Positions 53,280 through 62,385 of a DNA stretch of 64,000 bases are shown piece after piece. The translations under genes and the position numbers were made by a program. This DNA is from DATJLY01 sp035604195. Lineage in GTDB: Bacteria > Pseudomonadota > Alphaproteobacteria > ATCC43930 > CGMCC-115725. The first letter of the stretch is position 1. Each line of letters opens with the position of its first letter. The stretch covers positions 1-64,000 of the forward strand of contig DATNIY010000102.1 in NCBI GenBank assembly GCA_035604195.1, written 5' to 3'. The notes beneath the pieces were generated by a model. That model did no database searches. It was not told the DNA's origin and saw only the letters and a list, made by a program, of their open reading frames with translations.

Positions 53280-54788
53280 TCACCGCCAGATCGGCTTGCC
53301 CGAGCCGGGCAGGCCATAGCTCGGCCATTTCGCCGTGACCTCGGCGATGATCTCATCGCTCATGCGCAGCTTCCTGCCCCATTCCCGCGTCGTCTCGCCC
53401 GGCCATTTGCCGGTGGCGTCGAGGCCGAGCTTGCCGCCTAAGCCCGCGATGGGCGAGGCGAAGTCGAGATAGTCGATCGGCGTGTTCTCGACCACCGTGA
53501 TGTCGCGCGCCGGGTCCATCCGCGTCGCCACCGCCCACATCACGTCCTGCCAATTGCGCGCATCGATGTCGTCGTCGACGACGATGACGAATTTGGTATA
53601 GACGAATTGGCGCAGGAACGACCACACGCCCATCATCACCCGCTTGGCGTGGCCGGGATAGGCCTTCTTCATCGTCACCACGGCAATGCGGTAGGAGCAG
53701 CCTTCGGGCGGCAGCCAGAAATCGACGATCTCCGGGAATTGCTGCTGGAGGAGCGGAATGAACACCTCGTTCAAGGCCTGGCCCAGAACCGAGGGCTCGT
53801 CCGGCGGGCGACCGGTGAAGGTCGAGAGATAGATCGGATCGCGCCGCATGGTGATGGCGGAGATGCGGAAGACCGGAAAGCGCTCGACCGCGTTGTAATA
53901 GCCGGTGTGATCGCCATAGGGACCTTCCTCGCCGTACTCCTCGAGCGCGACATGGCCTTCGAGAACGATCTCGGCCTCGGCCGGCACCTTCAAGGGCACG
54001 GTGCGGCAGGAAACGAGATCGAGCTTGCGCCCGCGCAAGAGGCCGGCGAACTGGTATTCCGACAAGGTGTCCGGCACCGGCGTCACCGCGGCGAGGATGG
54101 TGGCGGGATCGGCGCCGATCACCGCCGCCGCCGGCAGCGGGTCCTGGTGCGTGGCGCTCCAGCGCCGGTGATGCTGCGCGCCGCCGCGATGCGCGAGCCA
54201 GCGCATCAAGGTCGTGTCGCGGCCCGTCACCTGCATGCGGTAGATGCCGAGGTTGAAATCGTCCTCGCGCCGGTCGCCGGGGCCTTTGGTCACCACCAGC
54301 GGCCAGGTGATGAGCGGCGCCGGCTCGCCCGGCCAGCAGGTCTGGATCGGCAGCTCGGCGAGATCGATCGCGCCGCCTTCGTGCACGATGTCCTGGCACG
54401 GCGCGCTCGACACCGTGCGCGGCTTCATCGCCAGCACCGTTCGCAGCAACGGCAAAAGCTCGAGCGCCTCGCGCCAGCCGCCGGGCGGCTCGGGCTGCTT
54501 CAGGAAGGCCAAAGTCTCGCCGACCTCGCGCAGCCGGTCGGGCGTCCGGTCCATCGCCAGCGCGACGCGCTCGACCGTGCCGAAGAGATTGGTCAGCACC
54601 GGCATCGCGTAACGCCCGCCAGCTTCGCGCGTGACGTGCTCGAACAGCACCGCCGGCCCGCCCTCGGCCAAGAGCCGCGTGTGGATCTCGGTGATCTCGA
54701 GAACCGGCGACACCGGCGCCGCGACGCGCTTCAAGCGCCCGTCGCGTTCGAGGCGCGCCATGAAATCGCGGAGCGAGGCATAGGGCAT
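53280..54788 (-). CDS. ubiD: UbiD-family decarboxylase (4-hydroxy-3-polyprenylbenzoate decarboxylase)
   Basis: A 502-residue prenyl-FMN-dependent decarboxylase. N-terminal MPYASLRDFMARLERDGRLKR, prFMN-site blocks FNLGIYRMQVTGRDTTLMRW and HRGGAQHHRRW, and GEEGPYGDHTGYYN are diagnostic. The catalytic Glu/Arg region includes EYGEEGPYGDH. The length matches E. coli UbiD, favouring a role in ubiquinone biosynthesis. The partner flavin prenyltransferase ubiX is not seen. Start 54788 fits the family N-terminus. Confidence 0.95.
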   Translation of the reverse strand: MPYASLRDFMARLERDGRLKRVAAPVSPVLEITEIHTRLLAEGGPAVLFEHVTREAGGRYAMPVLTNLFGTVERVALAMDRTPDRLREVGETLAFLKQPEPPGGWREALELLPLLRTVLAMKPRTVSSAPCQDIVHEGGAIDLAELPIQTCWPGEPAPLITWPLVVTKGPGDRREDDFNLGIYRMQVTGRDTTLMRWLAHRGGAQHHRRWSATHQDPLPAAAVIGADPATILAAVTPVPDTLSEYQFAGLLRGRKLDLVSCRTVPLKVPAEAEIVLEGHVALEEYGEEGPYGDHTGYYNAVERFPVFRISAITMRRDPIYLSTFTGRPPDEPSVLGQALNEVFIPLLQQQFPEIVDFWLPPEGCSYRIAVVTMKKAYPGHAKRVMMGVWSFLRQFVYTKFVIVVDDDIDARNWQDVMWAVATRMDPARDITVVENTPIDYLDFASPIAGLGGKLGLDATGKWPGETTREWGRKLRMSDEIIAEVTAKWPSYGLPGSGKPIWR

Positions 54789-54876
54789 GAAGGGACTCGG
54801 TGAGCGCAGGGATCGGGCACTATAAATCGCCGCGGGCAGCGAGGCTACCGCCGCGCCGGCAGCGCGGCGCGCGAGG

Positions 54877-55539
54877 CTAGCCAGTAAGCCGCCATACCAC
54901 GGTCTCGCGCGCGGCGCGGTCCTCGAGGTCGAGCGGCGTCGGCACGGTGTGGCGCGCCAATTCGACGAGGCCGGAGCGCGGCAAGTAGGCACGGCCGGGG
55001 TCGCCGAGCAGCACCACCGCGCCCGCAACCGCGAGCCGCCCGAGCCAGCGCGTCAATCGTTCGGCGAGCGGGCGCTCGTAGCACATGTCGCCCGCCAGCA
55101 CGATCTGCCAAGGCACGGTCAGGCGCCCGATCACATCCGCGGTCTCGACCGCCACCACGACGCCGTTCAAGCCGGCATTGAGCGTGATCGCCGCGGCGGC
55201 GATCGGATCGATTTCGGCGGCCGTGACGCGGGCGGCGCCGGCGCGCGCAGCGGCGATGGCGACGAGGCCCGAGCCGGCGCCGAAATCCAGCACGTCGCGG
55301 CCCTCGACCAGCGCGGGATGGTCGAGCACATGCCGCGCCAGCGCTTGTCCGCCGGCCCAGGCGAAGGCCCAATAGGGCGGCGGCAACTGAGTCTGGGCAA
55401 GGCTTGCCTCGGTCGCCTGCCACAAGGGCGTGATCTCGCCGGCGAGGTGCAGGCGAATCTCCGGCACCAGCGGCGGCGCGGCGATGGCGGTGTTGGCGCG
55501 GATGAACGATCGGGCGTCGCCGGCGACGGCAGCCGTCAC
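54877..55539 (-). CDS. Class I SAM-dependent methyltransferase (ETFB lysine-methyltransferase-like)
   Basis: A 220-residue methyltransferase. The PPPYWAFAWAGGQALARHVLD block before the SAM site is typical of the ETFB-lysine / 'nicotinamide N-methylase-like' group. SAM loop is VLDFGAGSGLVAIAAARAGA and post-motif AAEIDPIAAAAITLNAGLN. The GTG start (55539) overlaps the lipoprotein stop as GTGA, so the two are coupled. Target, probably a protein lysine, is inferred from the family only. Confidence 0.85.
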   Translation of the reverse strand: MTAAVAGDARSFIRANTAIAAPPLVPEIRLHLAGEITPLWQATEASLAQTQLPPPYWAFAWAGGQALARHVLDHPALVEGRDVLDFGAGSGLVAIAAARAGAARVTAAEIDPIAAAAITLNAGLNGVVVAVETADVIGRLTVPWQIVLAGDMCYERPLAERLTRWLGRLAVAGAVVLLGDPGRAYLPRSGLVELARHTVPTPLDLEDRAARETVVWRLTG

Positions 55540-56087
55540 TGCGGTGTGTGGCGGCGCATGAATTCGCGCTGGTCGGGCGTCAATTGAAAGCCGACGAGAA
55601 CGACGTAGTCGCCGCCCGCCGCGGGCGAGTTCACCGGCAGACGCACCGTGAACTCCTCGTTGACGCTGCGATAAGGCTCGCCGCCGACGAATTGCACGGT
55701 GTCGTTGAACGGCTGCTTCGTCAGGATGTGCTGCCGCGCATCGGCGACGGCGATAAAATAGGGGAGGCGCGTCTCCTTGACCTGCAGATAGGCGCGCCGC
55801 GCGGTGATCCCGACCGATGTGTGAATGGTGATGCCGCCCTCGGCGCGCTCGCAGGCGGTCTTGACCGAGGTGATGATGCCGGAGGCCTGGACATCCGCGA
55901 CGCCCTGCCCGGCGCCGGCGCCAAATTGCGGAATCATGTTGAGCTCGGGCGCGATCGCCGCTGGCGGGCAGACCAGATTTGCCCCCTTGCCGCCCGACGA
56001 GCACGCCGCCGCCAGCGCGGCCGCGGCGAGCGCCGCGCCGCCGGCCGCGACTCGGCCCGCCTTTCGCAAGAGTTTGGCCAGGCTCAT
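55536..56087 (-). CDS. Hypothetical lipoprotein
   Basis: A 183-residue protein with SD AGGGAAGAG, signal peptide and lipobox LAAAC (Cys near residue 27), so probably membrane-anchored. The mature part has about two beta-rich segments, GITIHTSVGITARRAYLQVKE and GEPYRSVNEEFTVRLPV, suggestive of an immunoglobulin-like sandwich. It ends LTPDQREFMRRHTPQ. Similar small lipoproteins are common in alphaproteobacteria without assigned role. It is coupled to the downstream methyltransferase gene by a GTGA overlap, and is divergent from thrB across 177 bp in which no other gene is convincing. Confidence 0.78.
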   Translation of the reverse strand: MSLAKLLRKAGRVAAGGAALAAAALAAACSSGGKGANLVCPPAAIAPELNMIPQFGAGAGQGVADVQASGIITSVKTACERAEGGITIHTSVGITARRAYLQVKETRLPYFIAVADARQHILTKQPFNDTVQFVGGEPYRSVNEEFTVRLPVNSPAAGGDYVVLVGFQLTPDQREFMRRHTPQ

Positions 56088-56264
56088 CTCTCTCTTCCCT
56101 GTGCGTTGCGGGTGTACTAACGTCATGCTGCGAACGGTGCGAACTCTATTCGACGAGGGCATGCCGCACAAGCGCCCGCCGCCATCTCTCGCAGCGCCGG
56201 AGCACGCGAAGATCGCACCGCGGCCGCGCCGCTCGCGACCGGCGATCGGGCAACGCTGAGCCCG

Positions 56265-57233
56265 ATGGCGGTTTACACCGATGTCCCCGATGACGAGCTG
56301 CGAAGCTTTGTCGCGGAGTACGACATCGACGAGGTCGTCTCCTGCAAGGGCATCGCCGAGGGCGTCGAGAACTCGAACTACCTGCTGCGCACCGAGCGCG
56401 GCCTCTACATCCTGACGCTCTACGAGCGGCGCGTCGATCCGGCCGACCTGCCGTTCTTCCTCGCGCTCATGGATCACCTGGCGGCGCAGGGCATCGCCTG
56501 CCCGACGCCGCTCCATGGCCGCGACGGTATGGCGCTCCGCCGGCTGTGCGGCCGGCCGGCGGCGATGGTGAGCTTTCTCGACGGGATGTGGCCGCGCCGC
56601 ATCCTGCCGCGCCATTGCGCCGCGTTGGGCGGCGCGCTCGCGCGCCTGCATCGCGCCGGCGCCAGCTTCCCGCTCGTCCGGCCGAACAATCTCTCGGTGG
56701 CGGGATGGCGCAGCCTCTATCAATCCTGCCGCGCCGGCGCCAACGAGCTGCGCGCCGGCCTCGCCGAGGAATTGGGCCAGGAGCTCGCTGCGCTCGAGCG
56801 GGAATGGCCGGCAGATCTGCCGAAGGGCGTGATCCACGCCGATCTCTTTCCCGACAATGTGTTCTTCCACGGCGAGCAGGTCTCGGGCCTCATCGATTTC
56901 TATTTCGCCTGCACCGACGCTCTCGCCTACGACCTCGCCATCTGCCTCAACGCCTGGTGCTTCGAGGCCGATGGCAGCCTCAACGTCACCAAGGCGCGGC
57001 TCTTGATCGCGAATTACCGGGCGGAGCGGCCGCTCGAGACCGCCGAATTGGCAGCGCTGCCGGTCCTGGCGCGCGGCAGCGCGCTGCGCTTTCTTCTGAC
57101 CCGGCTCTACGATCTCCTCAATCACCCGCCCGGCGCGCTGGTGCGGCCGAAGGATCCGCTCGAATATTTGCAGAAGCTGCGCTTCCATCGCGGCGTGACG
57201 CATCCCCGCGAATACGGCATCGACGCATGGTAA
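56265..57233 (+). CDS. thrB: Homoserine kinase, ThrB2 (APH-fold) type
   Basis: A 322-residue kinase of the aminoglycoside-phosphotransferase fold that phosphorylates homoserine in threonine biosynthesis. It begins MAVYTDVPDDELRSFVAEYD, the standard alphaproteobacterial ThrB start. Kinase motifs: GVENSNYLL, catalytic HADLFPDNVFF (HxDxxxxN) and metal-binding GLIDFYFACTDALAYDLAI. Its end overlaps rnhA by 7 bp. In many alphaproteobacteria ispH precedes thrB; here a lipoprotein gene on the other strand takes that place. Confidence 0.95.
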   Translation: MAVYTDVPDDELRSFVAEYDIDEVVSCKGIAEGVENSNYLLRTERGLYILTLYERRVDPADLPFFLALMDHLAAQGIACPTPLHGRDGMALRRLCGRPAAMVSFLDGMWPRRILPRHCAALGGALARLHRAGASFPLVRPNNLSVAGWRSLYQSCRAGANELRAGLAEELGQELAALEREWPADLPKGVIHADLFPDNVFFHGEQVSGLIDFYFACTDALAYDLAICLNAWCFEADGSLNVTKARLLIANYRAERPLETAELAALPVLARGSALRFLLTRLYDLLNHPPGALVRPKDPLEYLQKLRFHRGVTHPREYGIDAW

Positions 57234-57697
57234 GCGCCGGCGCCGGCACGCGCAGCGTCGTCGATGTCTTCAGCGATGGCGCCTGCAGCGGCAATCCCGG
57301 GCCGGGCGGCTGGGGCGCGCTGCTGCGCTATGGCGGCCACGAGAAAGAGCTGATGGGCGCCGCCAATCCCACCACCAACAACCGCATGGAGCTGATGGCC
57401 GCCATATCCGCGCTCGAAGCGCTGAAGCGGCCGAGCCGCGTCCGCATCCACACCGACAGCCAGTACCTGCGCGACGGCATCACCCGCTACATCCATGCCT
57501 GGAAGGCGCGCGGCTGGAAGACGGCCGATAAGAAGCCGGTGAAGAACATCGATTTGTGGCAGCGGCTCGAGGCGGCGCTCGAGCCGCACGAGGTCGAATG
57601 GTTCTGGGTCAGGGGCCATTCCGGGCACCCCGAGAACGAGCGCGCCGACGCGCTCGCCCGCGCCGCCATCGCGGCGGCGCGAAGCGGCGCGGGCTAA
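57227..57697 (+). CDS. rnhA: Ribonuclease HI
   Basis: A 156-residue enzyme cutting RNA in RNA/DNA hybrids. The four catalytic acids are visible: Asp in VFSDGACSGNPGPGGWG, Glu in NNRMELMAAISAL, Asp in IHTDSQYLRDGI and Asp in NERADALARAA. The basic handle region KARGWKTADKKPVKN is present. ATG 57227 lies within the thrB end, indicating coupling. Length matches E. coli RNase HI. Confidence 0.96.
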   Translation: MVSAGAGTRSVVDVFSDGACSGNPGPGGWGALLRYGGHEKELMGAANPTTNNRMELMAAISALEALKRPSRVRIHTDSQYLRDGITRYIHAWKARGWKTADKKPVKNIDLWQRLEAALEPHEVEWFWVRGHSGHPENERADALARAAIAAARSGAG

Positions 57698-57721
57698 GTC
57701 ATTCCGGCGAAGCGGCGATGC

Positions 57722-58204
57722 TCAGAGCGCCTTGAGGATGGCGTCGGCGCTCGAGACCTCGAAGGCGCCGGGCTGCTCGACGTTGAGCGTCTTCACTGCG
57801 CCGTTGTCGACGACCATGGCGTAGCGCTGCGAGCGCGTGCCGAGGCCGAAGCCGCTGGCATTGAGTTCGAGCCCCACCGCCTTGGCGAATTCGCCGTTGC
57901 CGTCGGCCAGCATCATGACCTTGCCCTCGGTCTTCTGGTCCTTGCCCCAGGCGCCCATGACAAAGGCGTCGTTGACCGCGATGCAGGCGATGGTGTCGAC
58001 GCCCTTGGCCTTGATCTGCGCCGCCTTCTCGACGAAGCCCGGCAGATGCTTGGCCGAGCAGGTCGGGGTGAAGGCGCCGGGAACGGCGAACAGCACCACT
58101 TTCTTGCCTTTGAAGATATCGTCGGTCGAGATCTCCTTGGGACCCTCTGCGGTCATGTGCCGGAGCTTTAAGGATGGGATCTTGTCGCCAACCTTGATCG
58201 TCAT
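57722..58204 (-). CDS. Peroxiredoxin (Prx5/AhpC-TSA type)
   Basis: A 160-residue thiol peroxidase that reduces hydrogen peroxide and organic peroxides. Peroxidatic Cys is in PGAFTPTCSAKHLPGF (residue about 49), the Prx5 active-site signature. The late RSQRYAMVVDNGAVK segment is typical; no glutaredoxin fusion and no clear resolving Cys (only one more, in TIACIAVND). It is convergent with rnhA, 24 bp apart, the same rnhA-peroxiredoxin neighbourhood seen in other Rhodospirillales. Confidence 0.94.
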   Translation of the reverse strand: MTIKVGDKIPSLKLRHMTAEGPKEISTDDIFKGKKVVLFAVPGAFTPTCSAKHLPGFVEKAAQIKAKGVDTIACIAVNDAFVMGAWGKDQKTEGKVMMLADGNGEFAKAVGLELNASGFGLGTRSQRYAMVVDNGAVKTLNVEQPGAFEVSSADAILKAL

Positions 58205-58283
58205 CTGCCTGGCCCTTTCTTGCTTGGAGCGAAACGTGATTTCTATCGCGGGCTAACCATAATCGCTCGCCTCGGGAAAATCA

Positions 58284-60374
58284 TCATCGGCCGCTGGCGA
58301 CGACGCGGGTCTCGGCCCGGCGCAAGGCCGCGACGACGCGCTCGGCGGTCAGGATCTCCGGCAGCACCAGGCCCGACGGCGCCCCCGGCCCATAGACCGC
58401 GTTGAAGGGAATGCCGTAGCGGCCGAAGCCGCGGAGATAGTTCGCGATCGCCGCGTCGGGCCGCGTCCAGTCGGCGCGCATCGGCACGATGACGGGCGCG
58501 GCGAGCCGGTCGCGCACCGGCGCGCTGTCGAGCACCAAACGCTCGTTGACCTTGCAAGTGAGACACCACTCGGCGCTGACATCGACGAAGACGACATGCC
58601 CGTCGCGCACCAACTCGCCGATCGCGGCCTGGTCGAAGGGATGCCAAAAGGCGTCGTGGCTCGCGCGCGGCACGACCCGCGGCGCCGCCACCGGAACCAG
58701 CAGCGCTGCCAACAGCGTCGCCGCCACCGCGCCGCGCCGCGCCATCGGCGTGCGCAGCAGCGCCAGCGCCGCGACCGCCGCCGCCAGCAGCGCCGCGATC
58801 GCCAAGCCTGCATCCGCGCCGGTCTCGGCGGCCAAGACCCAGAGCAGCCAGAGCGCGCTGACGCCGAGCGCCACGCCGAGGATGCGGCGCAGCGCCACCA
58901 TCCACCGCCCCGGCCGCGGCAAGGCCAGCGCGAGACGCGGGACCGCCGCCACCAACAGATATGGCGCGGCGAAGCCCAACCCCAGGGCGAAGAATATGGC
59001 GAGGATCTCAACCGGCCCGGCCGCCAGCGCGAAGCCGATTGCGGTGCCGAGGAACGGCGCCGAGCAGGGCGTGGCGAGAAGCGTGGCAAAGGCGCCGGTC
59101 GCGACGCTGCCCAAGAGTCCCTCGCCGCGGGCGCGGCCGGCGAGACCGGTCAGCGTCTCCGGCAGCGGCACCTCGAAGAGGCCCCAAAGATTGGCGGCGA
59201 AAAGCGTGAGCAGCGCCGCCATGGCGGCGAGGAACAGCGGATCCTGGAACTGAATGCCCCAACCGACCGCAATCCCGGCTGATCTGAGCCCGATCGCCGC
59301 CAGCGCCAGCGCCAAGAAGGAGAGCAGAATGCCGCCTGCGGTGGCGAGGAAGCCGCGCCGCACGGACCCTTGCGAGCGCCCGGCATGGCTGATCGCGCCC
59401 ACCAGCTTCAGCGCCAGAACCGGCAGCACGCAGGGCATGATATTGAGGATGAGGCCGCCCAAGAGCGCCACGGCCAGCATCGGCAAGAGCGCCGCGAGAT
59501 CGACCGCCGGGGATCCCAACACCGGCGTCACCACGGCTTCCATCGCCCGCCCGCCATCGACCAGGGTCACGGTCAGATTCCTGCCCGGCAGCGCCGCGAG
59601 CGCCGCTGGCGCGCCGCTTGCGTTGAGCCGCAGCACGGCCTCGCCGGGGCCGGCGCCCGCCACGGTCCGCGGCGCGCCGAAGACGACGGCTCCGGCGCCT
59701 TCGATGAAGGCGTCCGGGGCGACCAGCGGCGGGTCGCTCGTGACCGCGAGTTCGAGCCGCCCTGCGCGGCCCGGCCGCCAGGTGGCGCCCGTGACCGTGA
59801 CGCCCGCGCTTCGGCCGTCGCTCGGCACTTGGGCCGCATAGCGCGCGATGAGGGCGCCGAAGCCGGTCGCGCCCGCCGCCGGCGGACCGGCCGGCAGATC
59901 GAGCGTCAGCGTCGTCCGGTAGGGAATGCAGATCTCGCTGCAGGTCAGATAGTCGAGGCCCAATCGCAGCGCCAAGGGCGTGCCCGCCTCATTGAGCCGC
60001 GCGATGATCGGCAGGACGATCGTGCCGGTATAGCCGACCGTCTCGAGGCCGAGCACCGAGAAGCGCTGCGGCGCCGGCCATTCGACTTGCGCCGATTTCA
60101 GGTTGCGCGAGCCCGTCCAATCGAGCCGCGGCGGATAGCCGGCGTCGCCGGGCGAGCGCCAATAAATCTTCCAGTGCGGCTCGAGACGAAATTCGAGGCC
60201 AAGCTCGACCTCATCGTCCGCGGCGACCGCAGGCTGCGCCGCGAGGAGCCGCACCTCGCCCTGCTCGGTCTCGAACCAGGGCGAGGCGGCAAGCTCGGCG
60301 CGCGCGGGTAGCGCGGTGGCCAGAACCACTGCCGTCACCGCGGCGCCGAGCCATCCTGCGCGTTGGTAAACCAT
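58284..60374 (-). CDS. Thiol:disulfide interchange protein, DsbD/ScsB-like
   Basis: A 696-residue inner-membrane reductase. Start 60374 has the SD GGAG; signal peptide ends ALPARAE. Periplasmic alpha domain (residues about 30-290) carries the redox Cys pair in YLTCSEICIPY. The eight-span beta domain (about 300-545) holds the paired Cys NIMPCVLPVL and LATPCSAPFLG. The C-terminal thioredoxin domain (about 570-690) has AEWCLTCKVNE. This three-domain layout passes electrons from cytosolic thioredoxin to periplasmic disulfide isomerases. The alpha domain is the ScsB type, larger than DsbD's. Confidence 0.9.
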   Translation of the reverse strand: MVYQRAGWLGAAVTAVVLATALPARAELAASPWFETEQGEVRLLAAQPAVAADDEVELGLEFRLEPHWKIYWRSPGDAGYPPRLDWTGSRNLKSAQVEWPAPQRFSVLGLETVGYTGTIVLPIIARLNEAGTPLALRLGLDYLTCSEICIPYRTTLTLDLPAGPPAAGATGFGALIARYAAQVPSDGRSAGVTVTGATWRPGRAGRLELAVTSDPPLVAPDAFIEGAGAVVFGAPRTVAGAGPGEAVLRLNASGAPAALAALPGRNLTVTLVDGGRAMEAVVTPVLGSPAVDLAALLPMLAVALLGGLILNIMPCVLPVLALKLVGAISHAGRSQGSVRRGFLATAGGILLSFLALALAAIGLRSAGIAVGWGIQFQDPLFLAAMAALLTLFAANLWGLFEVPLPETLTGLAGRARGEGLLGSVATGAFATLLATPCSAPFLGTAIGFALAAGPVEILAIFFALGLGFAAPYLLVAAVPRLALALPRPGRWMVALRRILGVALGVSALWLLWVLAAETGADAGLAIAALLAAAVAALALLRTPMARRGAVAATLLAALLVPVAAPRVVPRASHDAFWHPFDQAAIGELVRDGHVVFVDVSAEWCLTCKVNERLVLDSAPVRDRLAAPVIVPMRADWTRPDAAIANYLRGFGRYGIPFNAVYGPGAPSGLVLPEILTAERVVAALRRAETRVVASGR

Positions 60375-60538
60375 GCGTCTCCACAGGCCGAACCAATGGT
60401 GCAGCCGATCCGGACCGTCTGACCCTGCCGCAATCATCCTGTTCATATAGTAATCCATCGCCGGCCCGACCGGGCAAATGCCGGCTTGTAAGGGCCGGAG
60501 GGCCGGCCTATGTCAAGCCGAAGAGGGAAGGTGTCGAT

Positions 60539-61093
60539 GTGACCTCGCTTGCCGGTCAGCTCCTGGTCGCCATGCCGCAGATGCAGGACCCCCGCTTTGC
60601 CCGGTCGGTCATCCTGCTCTGCTACCACAACGAGGAAGGCGCCATGGGTCTTGTGGTCAACAAGGTCATCGACCAGTTGACCCTGCCCAAGCTCCTGGAA
60701 CAGCTCGACATTGCCGCCGAAGGCGTGAAGGGCGCGCCGCAGGTGTATTTCGGCGGCCCGGTCGAAGAGGGCCGCGGCTTCGTGCTGCATTCGGCGGATT
60801 ACGTCGAGGACGGCACGATGATCATCGCGGATTCGCTGGCGCTGACCGCGACGCTCGACATCCTCCGCGCCATCGGCCGCGGCGCCGGGCCGCGGCGCTG
60901 CCTGCTCGCCTTGGGCTATGCCGGCTGGGGGCCGCAGCAGCTCGACGCCGAGATCCAGGCGAACGGCTGGCTCAACGTCGCGGCCGACGAGGACATCGTC
61001 TTCGGCACCAGCCTCGACGACAAATGGGCGCGCGCGCTCGCCAAGCTCGGCGTCGATCCGCGCGCGCTATCGGGCGACGCCGGCCACGCCTGA
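60539..61093 (+). CDS. AlgH / UPF0301 (DUF179) family protein
   Basis: A 184-residue protein of unknown biochemical role, once linked to alginate regulation in Pseudomonas. Family blocks are LAGQLLVAMPQMQDPRFARSVI, the sequence GAMGLVVNK, YFGGPVEEGRGFVLHS and LALGYAGWGPQQLDAEI. GTG start at 60539 follows AGAGGGAAGG by about 8 nt. It is divergent from the DsbD-like gene. Confidence 0.93.
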   Translation: MTSLAGQLLVAMPQMQDPRFARSVILLCYHNEEGAMGLVVNKVIDQLTLPKLLEQLDIAAEGVKGAPQVYFGGPVEEGRGFVLHSADYVEDGTMIIADSLALTATLDILRAIGRGAGPRRCLLALGYAGWGPQQLDAEIQANGWLNVAADEDIVFGTSLDDKWARALAKLGVDPRALSGDAGHA

Positions 61094-61136
61094 TCTCGGT
61101 TTCGCGCCTGCGAAGACGGCAGACCGGGGGACACCC

Positions 61137-62321
61137 ATGCTCACCGCCACCAAGGACCGCCCCCTGGCGACGACCATCACCGGCTCTTTGCCGCGGCCGC
61201 GGTGGTTCGTCGCCAATCTCGGCGGACGGCCCTTTCGCGCCGCGATCGGCGGCGACCTGGCCTATCGCGAGCAATATTGCGACGCGGTTGCGACCTTGAT
61301 CGCCGACCAAACGCGCGCCGGCCTCGACATCGTCAGCGACGGCGAGATGCGTTTCGACATGGACGCCGCCGGCCGCTCCTGGATGGGCTATGTCTTCGAC
61401 CGCCTCGAAGGACTGGGGCACGGCGACATGCGCCCGCTCGGCATCCGGCCGGGCATGCAGCGCGGCTTCGGCGAGCCCGGCCACATCCTGCATGATTTCC
61501 TCGAAACCAAGATGCCGCCGCTCATCATCGGACCGATCGGGCCAGGCACCTTGCAGTACGACAGCGTGTGGAAGCTCGCGCAGCGGCTGACCGAAAGAGC
61601 CGTCAAGATGGGGGGCTGCTCGGCGCAGCTCGTCGAGACCCATGTCGTTTCTCAATCGCCGACGAATCCCTACAATGACCGACATGCGGCACTGATGGCG
61701 TTCGCCGACGCGCTCAACGAGGAGTACCATCGCCTCGCCGATGCGGGCTGCGCCATCATCCAGGTGGAAGAGCCGTGCCTGCACTATGCCGCCGATGTCG
61801 GCTGGGAGATCCCGGTCGAGACTTATGTCGAAGCCTTCAACCGCGAAGTGCGCGGGCTTCGGGCGAAGACCGAGCTGTGGTGCCATAGCTGTTGGGGCAA
61901 TCCGCTCGCCCAGCGCGTCCAGCTCCATGCCTCATATCGCCCGGCGCTCCCTTGGTTCGACCGGCTCGATGCCGACGTCCTCACCTTCGAGACCGCCGAG
62001 AACGACGGCGCCGAGCTTGCCGAGATCGCGGCCGCGATCGGCAAAGACAAGAAGATTTGCATCGGCGTCGTCAGTCATCGCGCGCTTCAGGTCGAGACGC
62101 CGGAGCAGGTGGCGGCGCTTATCCGCAAGGCGCTGAAGCACATCGCGCCGGAGCGACTGATCCTCAGTTCGGACTGCGGCTTCGGCCGGCAGGGCATGAG
62201 CCGGACGCACGCCTTCTATAAGATGGTGGCCATCGCGCGCGGCACGAACATCGTGCGGCGCGAGTTGGGCCTGCCGGAGGCCCCGGTCCGCGCGGCCGAG
62301 CCGCGTTATGCGCTCATTTGA
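61137..62321 (+). CDS. MetE C-terminal-domain-like protein (cobalamin-independent methionine synthase II family)
   Basis: A 394-residue TIM-barrel protein of the COG0620 family, corresponding to the zinc-bearing catalytic half of MetE without the N-terminal half. Zinc-site elements WCHSCWGN (His and Cys) and LSSDCGFGRQGM (Cys) are visible, with GPIGPGTLQYDSVWKLA and IIQVEEPCLHYAAD in the barrel. Lone proteins of this type act in methyl transfer or epoxide / thiol metabolism; some are core MetE enzymes using methylcobalamin or a corrinoid protein. Start ATG 61137, 43 bp after algH. It is followed by an ABC binding protein gene 64 bp downstream. Confidence 0.87.
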   Translation: MLTATKDRPLATTITGSLPRPRWFVANLGGRPFRAAIGGDLAYREQYCDAVATLIADQTRAGLDIVSDGEMRFDMDAAGRSWMGYVFDRLEGLGHGDMRPLGIRPGMQRGFGEPGHILHDFLETKMPPLIIGPIGPGTLQYDSVWKLAQRLTERAVKMGGCSAQLVETHVVSQSPTNPYNDRHAALMAFADALNEEYHRLADAGCAIIQVEEPCLHYAADVGWEIPVETYVEAFNREVRGLRAKTELWCHSCWGNPLAQRVQLHASYRPALPWFDRLDADVLTFETAENDGAELAEIAAAIGKDKKICIGVVSHRALQVETPEQVAALIRKALKHIAPERLILSSDCGFGRQGMSRTHAFYKMVAIARGTNIVRRELGLPEAPVRAAEPRYALI

Positions 62322-62385
62322 TTGACTGGCGGGCGGCGCGGGCGAAAATCGCAGCCGGAGCGGAAGAAGGACGAGGAGGTTCGAG

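Noticed and set aside
56126..56259. 44-codon frame between the hypothetical lipoprotein and thrB
   Set aside because: Pro/Arg-rich with no Shine-Dalgarno and no recognisable pattern; treated as intergenic.
61137..62321. Calling the MetE-like gene a full methionine synthase
   Set aside because: It has only about half the length of MetE and lacks the N-terminal domain.
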